A stretch of DNA of 64,000 nucleotides from Spiroplasma helicoides (GTDB lineage Bacteria; Bacillota_I; Bacilli_A; Mycoplasmatales; Mycoplasmataceae): the NCBI RefSeq assembly GCF_001715535.1, contig NZ_CP017015.1, positions 310,001-374,000 on the forward strand, written 5' to 3'. Positions within the stretch are counted from its first letter, which is position 1; each line of letters begins with the position of its first letter. The translations under genes were made by a program, and so were the position numbers. Under the pieces are notes generated by a model. The model searched no databases. It worked only from the letters and a program-made list of their open reading frames with translations, and was not told where the DNA came from. Of this stretch, positions 46,508-55,311 are shown in pieces.

Positions 46508-46549
46508 TTAGCACTTACCACTTGACAGTGCTAAAAAATATGATATTAT
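46508..46549 (+). promoter_or_regulatory. CIRCE-like operator and promoter of lon
   Basis: TTAGCACTT (46508-46516), nine bases, CAGTGCTAA (46526-46534). Each arm has only one mismatch to the CIRCE consensus, the best match in this window. TTGACA at 46522-46527 lies inside it and TATTAT at 46544-46549 follows at 16 bases, the same arrangement as at clpB. This puts lon under HrcA. Confidence 0.88.
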
Positions 46550-46578
46550 AAATTTGTACCAAAATTAGGAGGAATTTT

Positions 46579-48975
46579 ATGAATAAACAAAAAAGACTAC
46601 CTTTACTTGTTACAAGAGGAAGCTATGTATATCCTTCATTTGAGCAAGTTTTGGAAATAGGTCGAGACAAAACAACTTTAGCTGTAAAAGAGTCAGTGGA
46701 AAAAAACGATGGAATGATATTAATTGTTTCACAAAAAAAACCATTAGAAGATGATCCTAACCCAACAGATTTATTTAATTTTGGGGTATTAGCGAAAGTT
46801 AACATTAAAAAAGAATGAAAAGATGGTACTTTAACTGTTAATATAAAATCTATTTCAAGAGCATCAATTAGTGCGATTGAATTAAACGGTTTTTACTCAG
46901 CTGATTATGAAGAAAAATTACTAAATAACAGCAATAACAAAGAAGATGTAGAAAAAATAACAAAAATGGTACGTAACATGATAGCTAGTCAAGACGAATT
47001 TCCATCAGAAATGGAAGAGTTGATTAAGGATACAACACCTAATCTTGACGCAAGTTATCTAGTAGATAGTGCGGCACACTTAATGCCTTTTATGCCTATC
47101 GAAAAGAAACAAGCAATTTTAGAAGAAATTGATCCTGTTAAAAGAATTGCAATAATTAATGATTTCTTAGATGAAAAAAGACAATCAGCTGATATTGAGA
47201 CTTCAATTAGTAAAAAAATTAAGTCTAGAGTTGACGAACAACAAAGAGAGTTCTATTTAAGAGAAAAACTAAAAGCAATTAAAGAAGAACTTGGTGACAT
47301 GGATGGAGAAGGCGATGATATTAAGAAATACAAAAAACGTCTTGAAACTGAACCATTCCCAGAACACATTAAAAAAAGAATATTTCAGGAAATTGAACGA
47401 TTTGAAGGACTTCCTTCATCTTCAAGTGAGGCTAATATAATTAGAACTTACATTGATTGAATGATGCAAACCCCATGATGGCAAAAATCAGAAGAAAAAA
47501 CTGATTTGAAATTTGCTAGAAAGATTTTAGATAAACATCATTATGGTTTAGAAAAAGTTAAAGAAAGAATAGTTGAGTATTTGGCTGTTAAACAGAATAC
47601 TAATAAGGTAAAAGGTCAAATAATAACATTAGTTGGTCCTCCGGGTGTAGGAAAAACCAGTTTAGCAAAATCAATCGCTGAATCAATGGGAAGAAAGTTT
47701 GTAAAAATTTCACTTGGTGGAATTAAAGATGAGTCTGAAATTAGAGGTCATAGAAAAACTTATATAGGTGCTATGCCAGGAAGAATTATTCAAGGTATGA
47801 AAAAAGCCGGAGTTAAAAACCCTGTATTCTTACTTGATGAAATTGATAAAATGGCAAGTGATTATAGAGGAGATCCAGCTTCAGCAATGCTTGAAGTTCT
47901 AGATCCAGAACAAAACTCAAAATTTTCAGATCATTATTTAGAAGAAGAGTATGACTTAAGTGAAGTTGTATTTATTGCAACAGCAAACTATCCAGATAAT
48001 ATTCCAGAAGCATTATATGACAGAATGGAAATTATAGAACTTTCAAGTTATACAGAAATTGAAAAATTAAAAATTGCAAAAGAATACTTAGTTCCAAAAG
48101 TATTAGAAGATCATGCAGTTTCAAGTGAAAAACTAATTTTCACAACTGAAAGTTTAAATGAAATAATTAAGCACTACACTAGAGAAGCTGGTGTTAGACA
48201 ATTGGAACGTTGAATAGCTTCAGTAACAAGAAAATTCGTAGTTAAAATGCTAAACAAAGAGTTGGATTCATTAACAGTTACACCTGAAATTGTAAATGAA
48301 TTCTTGAAAAAACGTATTTTTGAACATACAGAAAAAGAAAAAGAAGCTCAGGTAGGTGTTGTAACAGGACTTGCATACACACAATATGGTGGAGATATTC
48401 TACCGATTGAGGTGAATCACTTCCCAGGAAAAGGGGGATTGGTTCTAACTGGTAAATTGGGAGATGTTATGAAAGAATCTGCAACAATTGCATATGACTT
48501 TGTAAAATCAAACTATAAATCATTTAATATACCAAAAGAAGTGTTTAGTGAAAACGATATTCACATTCACGTTCCAGAAGGAGCGGTACCTAAGGATGGT
48601 CCAAGTGCCGGAGTTACAATCACAACCGCAATTATTTCGGCTTTGACAAACAAACCTGTACCTAAGGATATTGGTATGACTGGCGAAATAACTTTGAGAG
48701 GTTTAGTTTTCCCAATTGGGGGATTAAGAGAAAAGTCTATTTCAGCAAGTAGAAGTGGTTTAAGTAAAATAATAATTCCATTTAAAAACCAAAAAGATAT
48801 CGAAGACATTCCAGAAGAAGTGAGAAAAGAATTAAAAATAGTGCCTGTTGAAAGATATGAACAAGTGTATCAAGAAGTTTTTGGAACAAAACCAAAAGCA
48901 TTTACAACCGAGCTACCTATTGCAACAAGTTCAGCATCTACTGGAACACCTAAATCTAAATCTGCTAGTCATTAA
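46579..48975 (+). CDS. lon: Lon ATP-dependent protease
   Basis: A 798-residue LonA. The N-terminal substrate domain covers about residues 1-300. The AAA+ domain has Walker [10 protein letters not shown] from Gly353, the Walker B/sensor region LLDEIDKM, and VLDPEQN. The protease domain carries the Ser-Lys dyad, Ser676 in PKDGPSAG and Lys719 in [14 protein letters not shown]. It degrades misfolded proteins; in mollicutes lacking ClpXP it is one of the main cytosolic proteases. AGGAGG precedes ATG 46579. Promoter and operator match those of clpB, so it is likely induced by heat. Confidence 0.97.
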
Positions 48976-48979
48976 TTCT

Positions 48980-49010
48980 AAATCTAACTAATAATAGTTA
49001 GATTTTTTTA
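48980..49010 (+). terminator. Terminator after lon
   Basis: AAATCTAACTA (48980-48990) and TAGTTAGATTT (48995-49005) pair perfectly around ATAA and are followed by T residues. Confidence 0.9.
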
Positions 49011-49072
49011 TTATTACAAGAAATTATTTCCTCAATATTATAAAATTATTAAGAGAGTTAAAGGAGGGAATA

Positions 49073-50047
49073 ATGAAAAAATTGCTTATATATTTATCGA
49101 TAACTTCGTTAGCCACCTTTAATACAGGTGTGCTTGTTTTTTGTTTTATGAATGGTAGTGAAAAAGCAGATTTATCAACAATAGGAGAAGAAGATAGAAT
49201 TTTAACACCTGAAATTAATACAAAAACAGCAGCAGAAAGAGAGGCTGTTAAAAAAATTAAAGACCTTTTTAATATATATATTATAAAATTGAAAGACTAT
49301 AAAGAAGAGTTTCAATTTACAAATGGTTTAGACGATCAGTTTGGACAAATTTCTATTATCTCACTAGATAAAAGTACCAAAATTAAAGGTAGCATTATAT
49401 TTAAAACTGTTAAGGTGATTGAAAAACAAAAAAAATATTTAATGAATATAAAAAATAAAGATTTAGGTGAAATTACTGAAATTGAAGAATTGCCAATAAT
49501 TGAGAGAGCTATCGCGAAAATCAACGATTTGAATGATGATTATAACCTAACAATTGATGATGTTGATTTTATTGATGCTCCATCCTTAGTTTCAGCAACA
49601 ATCCAAGCAAAAGAATTATCAAATAATTATTTAGGAAGGACAAACGTGTATTATAATTATAAACAGGAAGAATTTAGTGTGAAGAATTTAAACGATATAA
49701 AGAAAGAGAATTTAACTGTTTTTGAAAAAGATAAAGCTATAGCTATACAAGAAGCTAAAAATGCTGTTTTTACTCAAATTAAAAAAGTTTTATTAATTGA
49801 TCTAAAAGAACTTCAAGATATAAAATTTACTGATTATAATAAACCTAATAAATTTGGTAATAAAGGTTCAATAAAAGTTAGTGCATATTCTAATAGCTTA
49901 AAAACAAAAGGTGATGCAACATTTACTATAAATTACCATGGTGAAATTTATAAGAAAAAAAATTTGTCTGAAGAAATAAAAAATGAATTGATTACACCTC
50001 CTTTAAATGTAGAAAGTGATATAAAAAAATATGTTCTGAATTTATAA
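49073..50047 (+). CDS. Secreted or surface-anchored protein, probably the 5' part of a decaying gene
   Basis: A 324-residue frame starting MKKLLIYLSITSLATF, a clear signal peptide. A cysteine at residue 24 (VLVFC) could be a poor lipobox. Two related beta-rich segments are visible, one with KIKGSIIF and the other with SIKVSAYSNSLKTKGDATF, resembling repeated domains of spiroplasma surface lipoproteins. The frame stops at TAA 50045-50047, but the DNA downstream still encodes related sequence in shifting frames. The intact 324 residues might still be made and exported. AAAGGAGGG precedes the ATG. Confidence 0.65.
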   Translation: MKKLLIYLSITSLATFNTGVLVFCFMNGSEKADLSTIGEEDRILTPEINTKTAAEREAVKKIKDLFNIYIIKLKDYKEEFQFTNGLDDQFGQISIISLDKSTKIKGSIIFKTVKVIEKQKKYLMNIKNKDLGEITEIEELPIIERAIAKINDLNDDYNLTIDDVDFIDAPSLVSATIQAKELSNNYLGRTNVYYNYKQEEFSVKNLNDIKKENLTVFEKDKAIAIQEAKNAVFTQIKKVLLIDLKELQDIKFTDYNKPNKFGNKGSIKVSAYSNSLKTKGDATFTINYHGEIYKKKNLSEEIKNELITPPLNVESDIKKYVLNL

Positions 50048-50469
50048 AAAATAATATAGAGCAAGAAGCTGTAGAGGGTAAGGATTTTTGTATTTGCAAA
50101 TTACATTCCAGCTACAAGTGACGATGAAAGTATTTATGTTAACGCAACCTCAAATAGTAATATTTTGTTGGTAAAAGCACTTTCAAAATCAAACATAAAT
50201 TAAGAAGTCTAAGTATGTTAATTGGTTCAGATAAACATGTAACAGTACAAAAAGGATAAAATGATGCAAATCGCGTTTCACAATCTATTGAAGTTGCTGT
50301 TCAAAAGCATGAACCTTATGCTAAGTTAAATATAGATTTTCAGTTAAGTAAAAATTCAATAATGCCCAATAATGATGGTAAAGAGGTAAAAATATGAATT
50401 AATGTTTCTGCGAGTTCAACTTTATTCGAAGAATCTGGGACAGCAGAGATTTACGTAAAAGCAGTATAA
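50048..50469 (+). pseudogene. Degraded 3' remnant of the surface-protein gene
   Basis: This 422-base stretch has no complete gene. Fragments can be read in changing frames: SEFIKNNIEQEAVEGK (frame 1, from about 50035), FANYIPATSDDESIYVNA (frame 2, from about 50090), then KHVTVQKG-stop-NDANRVSQSIEVAV and KEVKIWINVSASSTLFEESG (frame 1, to TAA 50467-50469). The in-frame TAA at 50257-50259 falls where a TGA tryptophan would be plausible. The last fragment resembles the beta segment at the end of the preceding frame. Together this shows an old gene with at least two frameshifts and a stop. Confidence 0.65.
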
Positions 50470-50528
50470 ATATAATTTAATTAGATAAGTGATAATATAA
50501 AAAATAATATTGGAACAGGGGATTAAAT

Positions 50529-51761
50529 ATGAATGATTCACTAAGTTTTTTGCTTAGACCTAAAAAAATATGTGATATTGTGGGGCAAGAACACTTATTA
50601 TCAAATAATGGTATATTACAAAAAATGATAGAAAAAAAATTTTTAGCTAATTTAATATTTTATGGACCCCCAGGAATTGGAAAGACATCTTTGGCAATAG
50701 CAATTGCAAATGAATTTGAATTAGAGTATTTTCAATTTAATGCTTCAAAAGATAAAAAAGAAATGCTTACCGAAATTATTAAAAATAAAAAAGAAAAATG
50801 TATTTTAATTATTGACGAAATACATAGAATGAACAGAAATATACAAGACTATTTACTTGAATTTTTAGAAAAGCGAGAAATAATAATTTTTATTACGACA
50901 ACAGAAAATCCATATTTTGTGATAAATCCAGCAATAAGAAGTAGATGCACACTTTTGCAATTAAAAGAAATAAGTGTTGAAGAAATGAAAAGTGGAATAA
51001 TAAATATAATCAAAAAAAATAATTTTAAAATAAAGTTTGACAATAATGCCTTAGAAATGATGTGCAGATTTTCAAATGGGGACTTAAGAGTTGCTTTAAA
51101 TGGTCTAGAAATTTTAATAAATTTATATAGCGATAATCTAATCACAGATGATATTGTGAAAAACATTTATAATCAAACTTATTTTAAGGGTACTGGAGAT
51201 GGTGATGAATTTCATAACTTAAAAAGTGCTTTTCAAAAATCTATTAGAGGTAGTGACGTAAATGCTTCTTTACATTATTGGGCAAGACTAATGGCAATAG
51301 GTGATTATGAAATCATAATGAGAAGAATGCAGGTTATAGCTTATGAAGATATTGGACTTGCAAATCCAGCGATTGCACAAAGAGTTATATTAGCTTGTCA
51401 ATCATTTAGAGAAATAGGTATGCCTGAAGGAATAAAAATTCTTGGGATGGCTGTAATAGAAATGGCTCTTAGTGAAAAATCCAATTCTTCTTATTTGGCA
51501 ATTAGTTCTGCTATAGAAGATGTTAAATCTGGAATTCAACCCGATATGCCAAATTATTTAAAAGACAATCATTACCTAAGTGCAAAAAAATTAGGAGTAG
51601 AGGGATATATTTACCCACATGACTATAATAATGGTTGAATTGATCAACAGTACCTTCCAGATCAAATAAAAGATAAAGTATATTTTCATTTTAATCCTCA
51701 CTCTGCATATGAGAAGAAATTAAAAGAAATTTTTGAAAGATTTACCAAGAAAAAAATATAA
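50529..51761 (+). CDS. rarA: RarA (MgsA), replication-associated recombination ATPase
   Basis: A 410-residue AAA+ ATPase of the clamp-loader clade, acting at stalled replication forks. Walker A GPPGIGKTS begins at Gly46, Walker B is LIIDEIHRMN, and sensor 1 is TTENPYF. The RarA-specific C-terminal tetramer domain has SIRGSDVNASLHYWARLMAIGDYE and the AYEDIGLANP motif. TGA at 51636 is read as Trp (GWIDQQYLP), extending the frame by 40 residues to TAA 51759-51761. GGGGA precedes ATG 50529. Confidence 0.92.
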
Positions 51762-51784
51762 AATTAAAGTTAGAGGTTTAAAAG

Positions 51785-52582
51785 ATGAAAACTAGCACAG
51801 ACATTAAAAATGATTTAGCTAAAAATGGTTATAGTTGACTTCCAAACTATAAAAATATTTTAGAAAGAATTTGAGCTAATATGGAGACATACTTTGATGA
51901 AAATGAGGAAGTAAAGTCAGCTTTATGGGCTAGTTTTAAAAGATTTGATAGCCCCAAAGTAGGGATTGTTTTTATAACAAACAAAAGAACTTTTACTGTA
52001 GAAGGGGACGATATTGATGGGAGTCATCAAATAGGATATTTGCCATTTGATAAATACGGTATACAAAAAATTCAACTTCAATTAGCAAAAACTAGTGCTG
52101 GAATGAACTATGTTTCGTTGCAAAACGATAGTTTTGGTAATGGGATAACTTTTGCAACTCCAAACGCGGATGTTGCAAAACATTTTATAGATACTCTTAG
52201 AGGTGAAACTGATGGTGAGATTGAAATTCTACCAGACTCTGATGACCCATTATTGGCAGAAAATGAAAAACCACAATTAATAGATGAAAATTTAGAAAAA
52301 TCAAAAGAAAAACCGCCACATGTTCGTCAAAAAAAACATAAAGAAGAAAAAGAACCAATGAAGGCTCATGACTTATGGAATAGAGCTCCTTTGAGCAATA
52401 AAGAAAAAGAAGTACCCATTAAAATAGTTCCGCCCAAAAAAGTTAAACCAGATAAAAAAATTAAAACTGGATATGCAAGTAAGTGAAAATCAAAAACTTG
52501 AATACTATGATTCTTATTACCGATAAGTTTTATAGGTATTGTTGTAGCTATCACGGTTTCAATTAACTACATATCAATATAA
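51785..52582 (+). CDS. Tail-anchored protein with PH-like domain
   Basis: A 265-residue protein. Residues about 45-140 (VGIVFITNKRTFTVEGDD, IGYLPFDKYGIQKIQL, then NGITFATPNADVAKHFIDTL) look like a bacterial PH domain, with alternating strands and a terminal helix. A Lys/Glu/Pro-rich linker follows (about 160-235), then a single C-terminal hydrophobic segment (about 244-262), which predicts a tail anchor with the domain in the cytoplasm. AGAGG precedes ATG 51785. TGA tryptophans occur at the N-terminus and in the anchor. The PH assignment is a pattern inference. Confidence 0.65.
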
Positions 52583-52601
52583 TAAAGTTATTACAATAGT
52601 C

Positions 52602-52622
52602 AACCACATAGTGGTTTTGTTA
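52602..52622 (+). terminator. Terminator after the tail-anchored gene
   Basis: AACCAC (52602-52607) and GTGGTT (52611-52616) form a GC-containing stem with a 3-base loop, followed by TTGTT. It is imperfect in its T run. Confidence 0.6.
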
Positions 52623-52640
52623 AAAAAAGGCTTATTTTTA

Positions 52641-52649
52641 TGTTATAAT
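52641..52649 (+). promoter_or_regulatory. Extended -10 promoter
   Basis: TGTTATAAT at 52641-52649 is a full extended -10 upstream of the 178-residue gene; transcription would start near 52656, before AAAGGAG at 52663-52669. Confidence 0.6.
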
Positions 52650-52678
52650 ATAATAAATGTATAAAGGAGAATGATTAT

Positions 52679-53215
52679 ATGGGTGAAAAAGTATATCAGC
52701 TAACTTATGATCAAATTGGTGTAGTTAGTTTTGATGAACCTTGGTTTTTAATTCACATAGATTTAGAAAATGATGAAGAATCAAAACCAGTTCAATTATT
52801 TTATCCTTCTCTTGAAAAAGGTATAAAAGCCATGGCAGTAGTAATTGAAGAACATGTAATCAATAAATGACAAAAAGAAGGTCCTGAAGGTAATCAAAAA
52901 ATAGAACAATTGAGACAATATCTGTTAAAAAGTTGACCAGAAAAAGGACTTGAAGAAGTTAGAGTTTTAATGTATGAAAAATATGGATTCACTGAACTTG
53001 AAAATAAAACAGGTCAAGAACTTTTATATGATGGGTATGATTTTCTTGCATTTGTAATTGGACATATAATGATAGCCCACAATAATTTACATTTTTACTT
53101 TGAAGGTTTACACGTTTCATGCCGTGTTGTTGATAAGTTCTTAGCAGTTAACTTTTGAGATAAAGTTAAACAAGAAGCAATGTCATCAATGGGTAATACT
53201 AAATCAACATTATAA
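52679..53215 (+). CDS. Hypothetical protein, 178 residues
   Basis: A soluble protein with aromatic-rich segments (PWFLIHIDLEN, YDGYDFLAFVIGHIMIAHNNLHFYFEGL in part) and a conserved-looking histidine-rich stretch in the second half. No family is recognised. TGA tryptophans at 52868, 52934 and 53156 join what code 11 shows as two short pieces. AAAGGAG lies 9 bases before ATG 52679, and the gene has its own extended -10 promoter and a bidirectional terminator, so it is a well-defined gene. Confidence 0.7.
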
Positions 53216-53239
53216 AAAAAACTGCGTAAGCAGTTTTTA
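53215..53239. terminator. Bidirectional terminator between convergent genes
   Basis: AAAAAAACTGC and GCAGTTTTT pair around GTAA (53226-53229). Reading either way gives a stem followed by T residues. The stop codon of the minus-strand gene (53237-53239) lies in the tail of the stem, and the stop of the plus-strand gene (53213-53215) touches the other side. Confidence 0.85.
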
Positions 53240-53665
53240 TTTTGTAATTTTCATAATATCTTTTAATTTAATTTTTAAATATTTATTAGTATTTTTTGCC
53301 AATAAAAACAAAACAGATCCATTTTCGTGGTGTTCTGTTGCCTTATTTGGAGGAAAGTTTGAATAAGTTTCAATAACTTCATGCCTTCTATTGCAAAAAA
53401 TTAGATCAACATTTTCTCTTAAACCAAATGAATTAAAGGCTTTTGCATTTATAAACCTAAAACCAGTATCATGATTGATCTTTTCTTTAAAAATAATTGA
53501 ATTAAGTTTTTGAGCAAATGTTTTAACATTTCTGATATTTATATCTAAAATTTGATTGTTTAAAACCAATTGATAAACACGGTCTTTATCATTTCTAAGA
53601 TTTTTATTTGCTTTACTGCTTGAAAGAAAACCGATAGTATTTTTTAATGTTTTAAATAACCCCAT
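53237..53665 (-). CDS. Hypothetical protein, DUF192-like
   Basis: A 142-residue minus-strand protein starting MGLFKTLKN. AGGTGA (the complement of 53673-53678) supports the start at 53665 over an upstream in-frame codon at 53695. Residues about 70-140 (FRFINAKAFNSFGLRENVDLIFCNRRHEVIE, in parts, then GSVLFLLAKN, IKLKDIMKI) recall the DUF192 fold, in which a short core ends in an aLELxAG-like strand and a kxGD-like turn. This is a weak resemblance. It is transcribed divergently from the DJ-1 gene, with 66 bases between the two starts. Confidence 0.55.
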   Translation of the reverse strand: MGLFKTLKNTIGFLSSSKANKNLRNDKDRVYQLVLNNQILDINIRNVKTFAQKLNSIIFKEKINHDTGFRFINAKAFNSFGLRENVDLIFCNRRHEVIETYSNFPPNKATEHHENGSVLFLLAKNTNKYLKIKLKDIMKITK

Positions 53666-53703
53666 TTTTTTATCACCTAAAAATATTATAAACACAATTA
53701 TAG

Positions 53704-53709
53704 TATAAT
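53704..53709 (+). promoter_or_regulatory. -10 box for the DJ-1/PfpI gene in a divergent region
   Basis: TATAAT at 53704-53709 lies 22 bases before the ATG. The 66-base intergenic region also has TATAAT-like sequences on the minus strand for the divergent gene, so the two promoters may overlap. Confidence 0.5.
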
Positions 53710-53731
53710 TATTAGAGAAATGAGGTAATTT

Positions 53732-54307
53732 ATGGCAAATGTAGCAGTATTTTTAGCTAATGGATTTGAAGAAACTGAAATGGTTGCAACTGTTGATGTT
53801 ATAAGAAGAGCGGAAAGTAAATTTAAAGGTTCTTTTCCTATTGTAGATTTAGTTTCTATTACAGATAAAATACAAGTAATCGGAGGACATAATATAACAA
53901 TTAATGCAGACAAAACAATTTCTGAAATAAACTTTGATAATTATGATTGTTTCATCTTACCAGGAGGTGTTCCGGGAGTTCCGAATTTAATGGAGAGTGA
54001 AGTTTTAATGAAAAACTTAAAAGAGCAAGCAAGTAAAGACAAAGTTATGGCAGCTATTTGTGCAGCACCCCAAATATTAGGAAAACTGGGGTTAGTTGAT
54101 AACGTGGAAGTCACTCATTACCCAGGATCAGATGAATTTCTGGATAAAGCAGTCAAAAAGCCACACTATCGTGCGATTGCAGATGGCAATATTATAACAG
54201 GTTGTTCAATTGGAGGAGCATTACACTTCGGATTACAAATTGTAGATCACTTTACATCTACAGAACAAATGTTAGAAATACAACAATCTCTAGTTTTGAA
54301 TGAATAA
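53732..54307 (+). CDS. DJ-1/PfpI family protein
   Basis: A 191-residue glutamine-amidotransferase-like protein. The N-terminal part reads VAVFLANGFEETEMVATVDVIRR, in which Glu of the GFEE motif is the conserved acidic residue. The nucleophile elbow is AAICAAPQILG (cysteine near residue 111), followed by VTHYPG. DJ-1 relatives act in protection from oxidative or carbonyl stress; YajL- and ThiJ-type members are close in length. Catalytic activity is not certain from sequence. GAGGT lies before ATG 53732. A bidirectional hairpin follows. Confidence 0.9.
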   Translation: MANVAVFLANGFEETEMVATVDVIRRAESKFKGSFPIVDLVSITDKIQVIGGHNITINADKTISEINFDNYDCFILPGGVPGVPNLMESEVLMKNLKEQASKDKVMAAICAAPQILGKLGLVDNVEVTHYPGSDEFLDKAVKKPHYRAIADGNIITGCSIGGALHFGLQIVDHFTSTEQMLEIQQSLVLNE

Positions 54308-54309
54308 AT

Positions 54310-54342
54310 AAAAATCTTAGAATTTTTAATTCTAAGATTTTT
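54310..54342. terminator. Bidirectional terminator between DJ-1 gene and minus-strand gene
   Basis: Thirteen-base arms at 54310-54322 and 54330-54342 pair perfectly, with A and T runs on the outside so that it works in both directions. Confidence 0.88.
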
Positions 54343-54344
54343 AT

Positions 54345-54596
54345 TTATCTTCAAACATAAATTAATGCATTAGCAGGCTTTCCACATCCACAAGTACCGC
54401 AATCTTCTTTAAGCTCTTTGAGTTCACAATTTGCATTACCTAAAAACTCGATTTTTCCTTTTGCTAAACTATCTCTAACTTTTTCTCCATATTCTACGGC
54501 TCAAATTATTGTTTTACCTTCATCTAATGCCTTAATTATTTTTTCTATTTCATTTCCTTTTGTAAATGAAATATTTGTATTGAAATCTTTTGCCAT
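54345..54596 (-). CDS. 83-residue protein with CxxCxC motif
   Basis: A minus-strand gene starting at the complement of 54594-54596 and ending at TAA (54345-54347), preceded by AAGGGGTGA. The first 50 residues form a helical, charged part. Cys57, Cys66, Cys69 and Cys71 lie in the second part, the last three in DCGTCGCGKP. Two tryptophans are encoded by TGA, which is why it is easily missed. The cysteine arrangement suggests metal or iron-sulfur binding; no family is recognised. It runs divergently from pncA. Confidence 0.6.
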
Positions 54597-54673
54597 ATAA
54601 TCACCCCTTTCAATTATAAAATCGTTTAAAAGAAATATATTTTTATACTGACATTTTTTCTTTTTAAATAATT

Positions 54674-54679
54674 TATAAT
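54674..54679 (+). promoter_or_regulatory. -10 box placing transcription start at the pncA ATG
   Basis: TATAAT at 54674-54679 ends seven bases before the A of the pncA ATG (54686), the usual distance to the first transcribed base. No Shine-Dalgarno sequence lies between. CTGACA at 54648-54653 could be a -35 but at a long 20-base spacing. Confidence 0.5.
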
Positions 54680-54685
54680 ATTATT

Positions 54686-55156
54686 ATGAAAGCATTAATA
54701 GTAGTAGATTATCAGTATGATTTTGCAAATCCTAAGGGAAGTTTATATTGAAAAGGTGGAGAAACATTAAAAGATGGTATTTTAAATAAAGTTTTAGAAT
54801 ACAAAAAAAATAAATTTCTAGTAGTTTTTACAATGGATTGACACCCTAATAACCATTGTAGTTTTTCGCAATGGCCAGCACACTGTGTGCAAAATACAAA
54901 AGGAGCAGAACTACTTATTGATAAAAATCTTGCAGATTTTATTGTAAAAAAAGGTGTAGAAAAAGATTGAGATAGTTATTCTGGTTTTAATAAGCAAATA
55001 GCTAATGTTGAACCTCTTGAAGAATGATTAAAAGCAAGAAATGTAGATAGTGTAGAAATTTGCGGTTTAGTTAGCGAATATTGTGTAGATGCAACCTACA
55101 AAGATGCTATCAAACATGGATTTAAAGCAAAAATATTAGAAGAATTAGTAAAATAG
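54686..55156 (+). CDS. pncA: Nicotinamidase (isochorismatase family)
   Basis: A 156-residue cysteine hydrolase that converts nicotinamide to nicotinate for NAD salvage. Asp8 begins the catalytic triad in VVDYQYDF. The metal site is D51-W-H53-PNN-H57. Lys72 is near the triad lysine, and the nucleophile lies in CGLVSEYCV near residue 130. It is shorter than typical PncA (about 180-210). Many tryptophans are TGA, so the gene is invisible under code 11. Its ATG probably coincides with the first transcribed base. It complements nadE at 18.4 kb. Confidence 0.85.
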
Positions 55157-55170
55157 TTTTTTAAATTCTT

Positions 55171-55200
55171 TTGTAATTAATTATAATTTTGTATTAAAAT
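55171..55200 (+). promoter_or_regulatory. Probable promoter of the nusA operon
   Basis: TTGTAA at 55171-55176 and TAAAAT at 55195-55200 are 18 bases apart. A second TATAAT at 55182-55187 lacks a suitable -35. Transcription from the first would start near 55207, inside the inverted repeat described next, giving a leader of about 105 bases. Confidence 0.45.
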
Positions 55201-55225
55201 ATATATGTCAAAGTTTCATATATAT
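55199..55225 (+). promoter_or_regulatory. 9-9-9 inverted repeat at the nusA operon transcription start
   Basis: ATATATATG (55199-55207) and CATATATAT (55217-55225) are perfect inverted repeats with a 9-base spacer. The geometry equals that of CIRCE but the arms differ. An operator is possible; the low sequence complexity weakens the case. Confidence 0.4.
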
Positions 55226-55227
55226 CT

Positions 55228-55258
55228 GGAAAGGAGGCCTTGGTCTTCTTTTCCTTTT
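55228..55258 (+). terminator. Hairpin with T tail in the nusA leader (possible attenuator)
   Basis: GGAAAGGAGG (55228-55237) pairs with CTTCTTTTCC (55245-55254), ten pairs including two G:T, around a 7-base loop, and TTTT follows. It lies 57 bases before the nusA start and also hides a decoy AAGGAGG. It could terminate transcription early or shape the leader. Confidence 0.55.
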
Positions 55259-55311
55259 GTATAAATAACTATTTTGATGTTTGATTAAATACTAAGGAGG
55301 ACTTTAATGCC

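Noticed and set aside
50278-50469. Possible separate small gene in the decayed region
   Set aside because: No ribosome binding site or proper start codon; the sequence reads better as the last fragment of the decayed gene.
54418-54600. Plus-strand open frame of 60 residues
   Set aside because: It is antisense to the 83-residue cysteine protein, which has a good ribosome binding site on the minus strand.
55307-55311. ATG at 55307 as nusA start
   Set aside because: It is in another frame that closes after a few codons; the NusA N-terminus aligns with ATG 55312.
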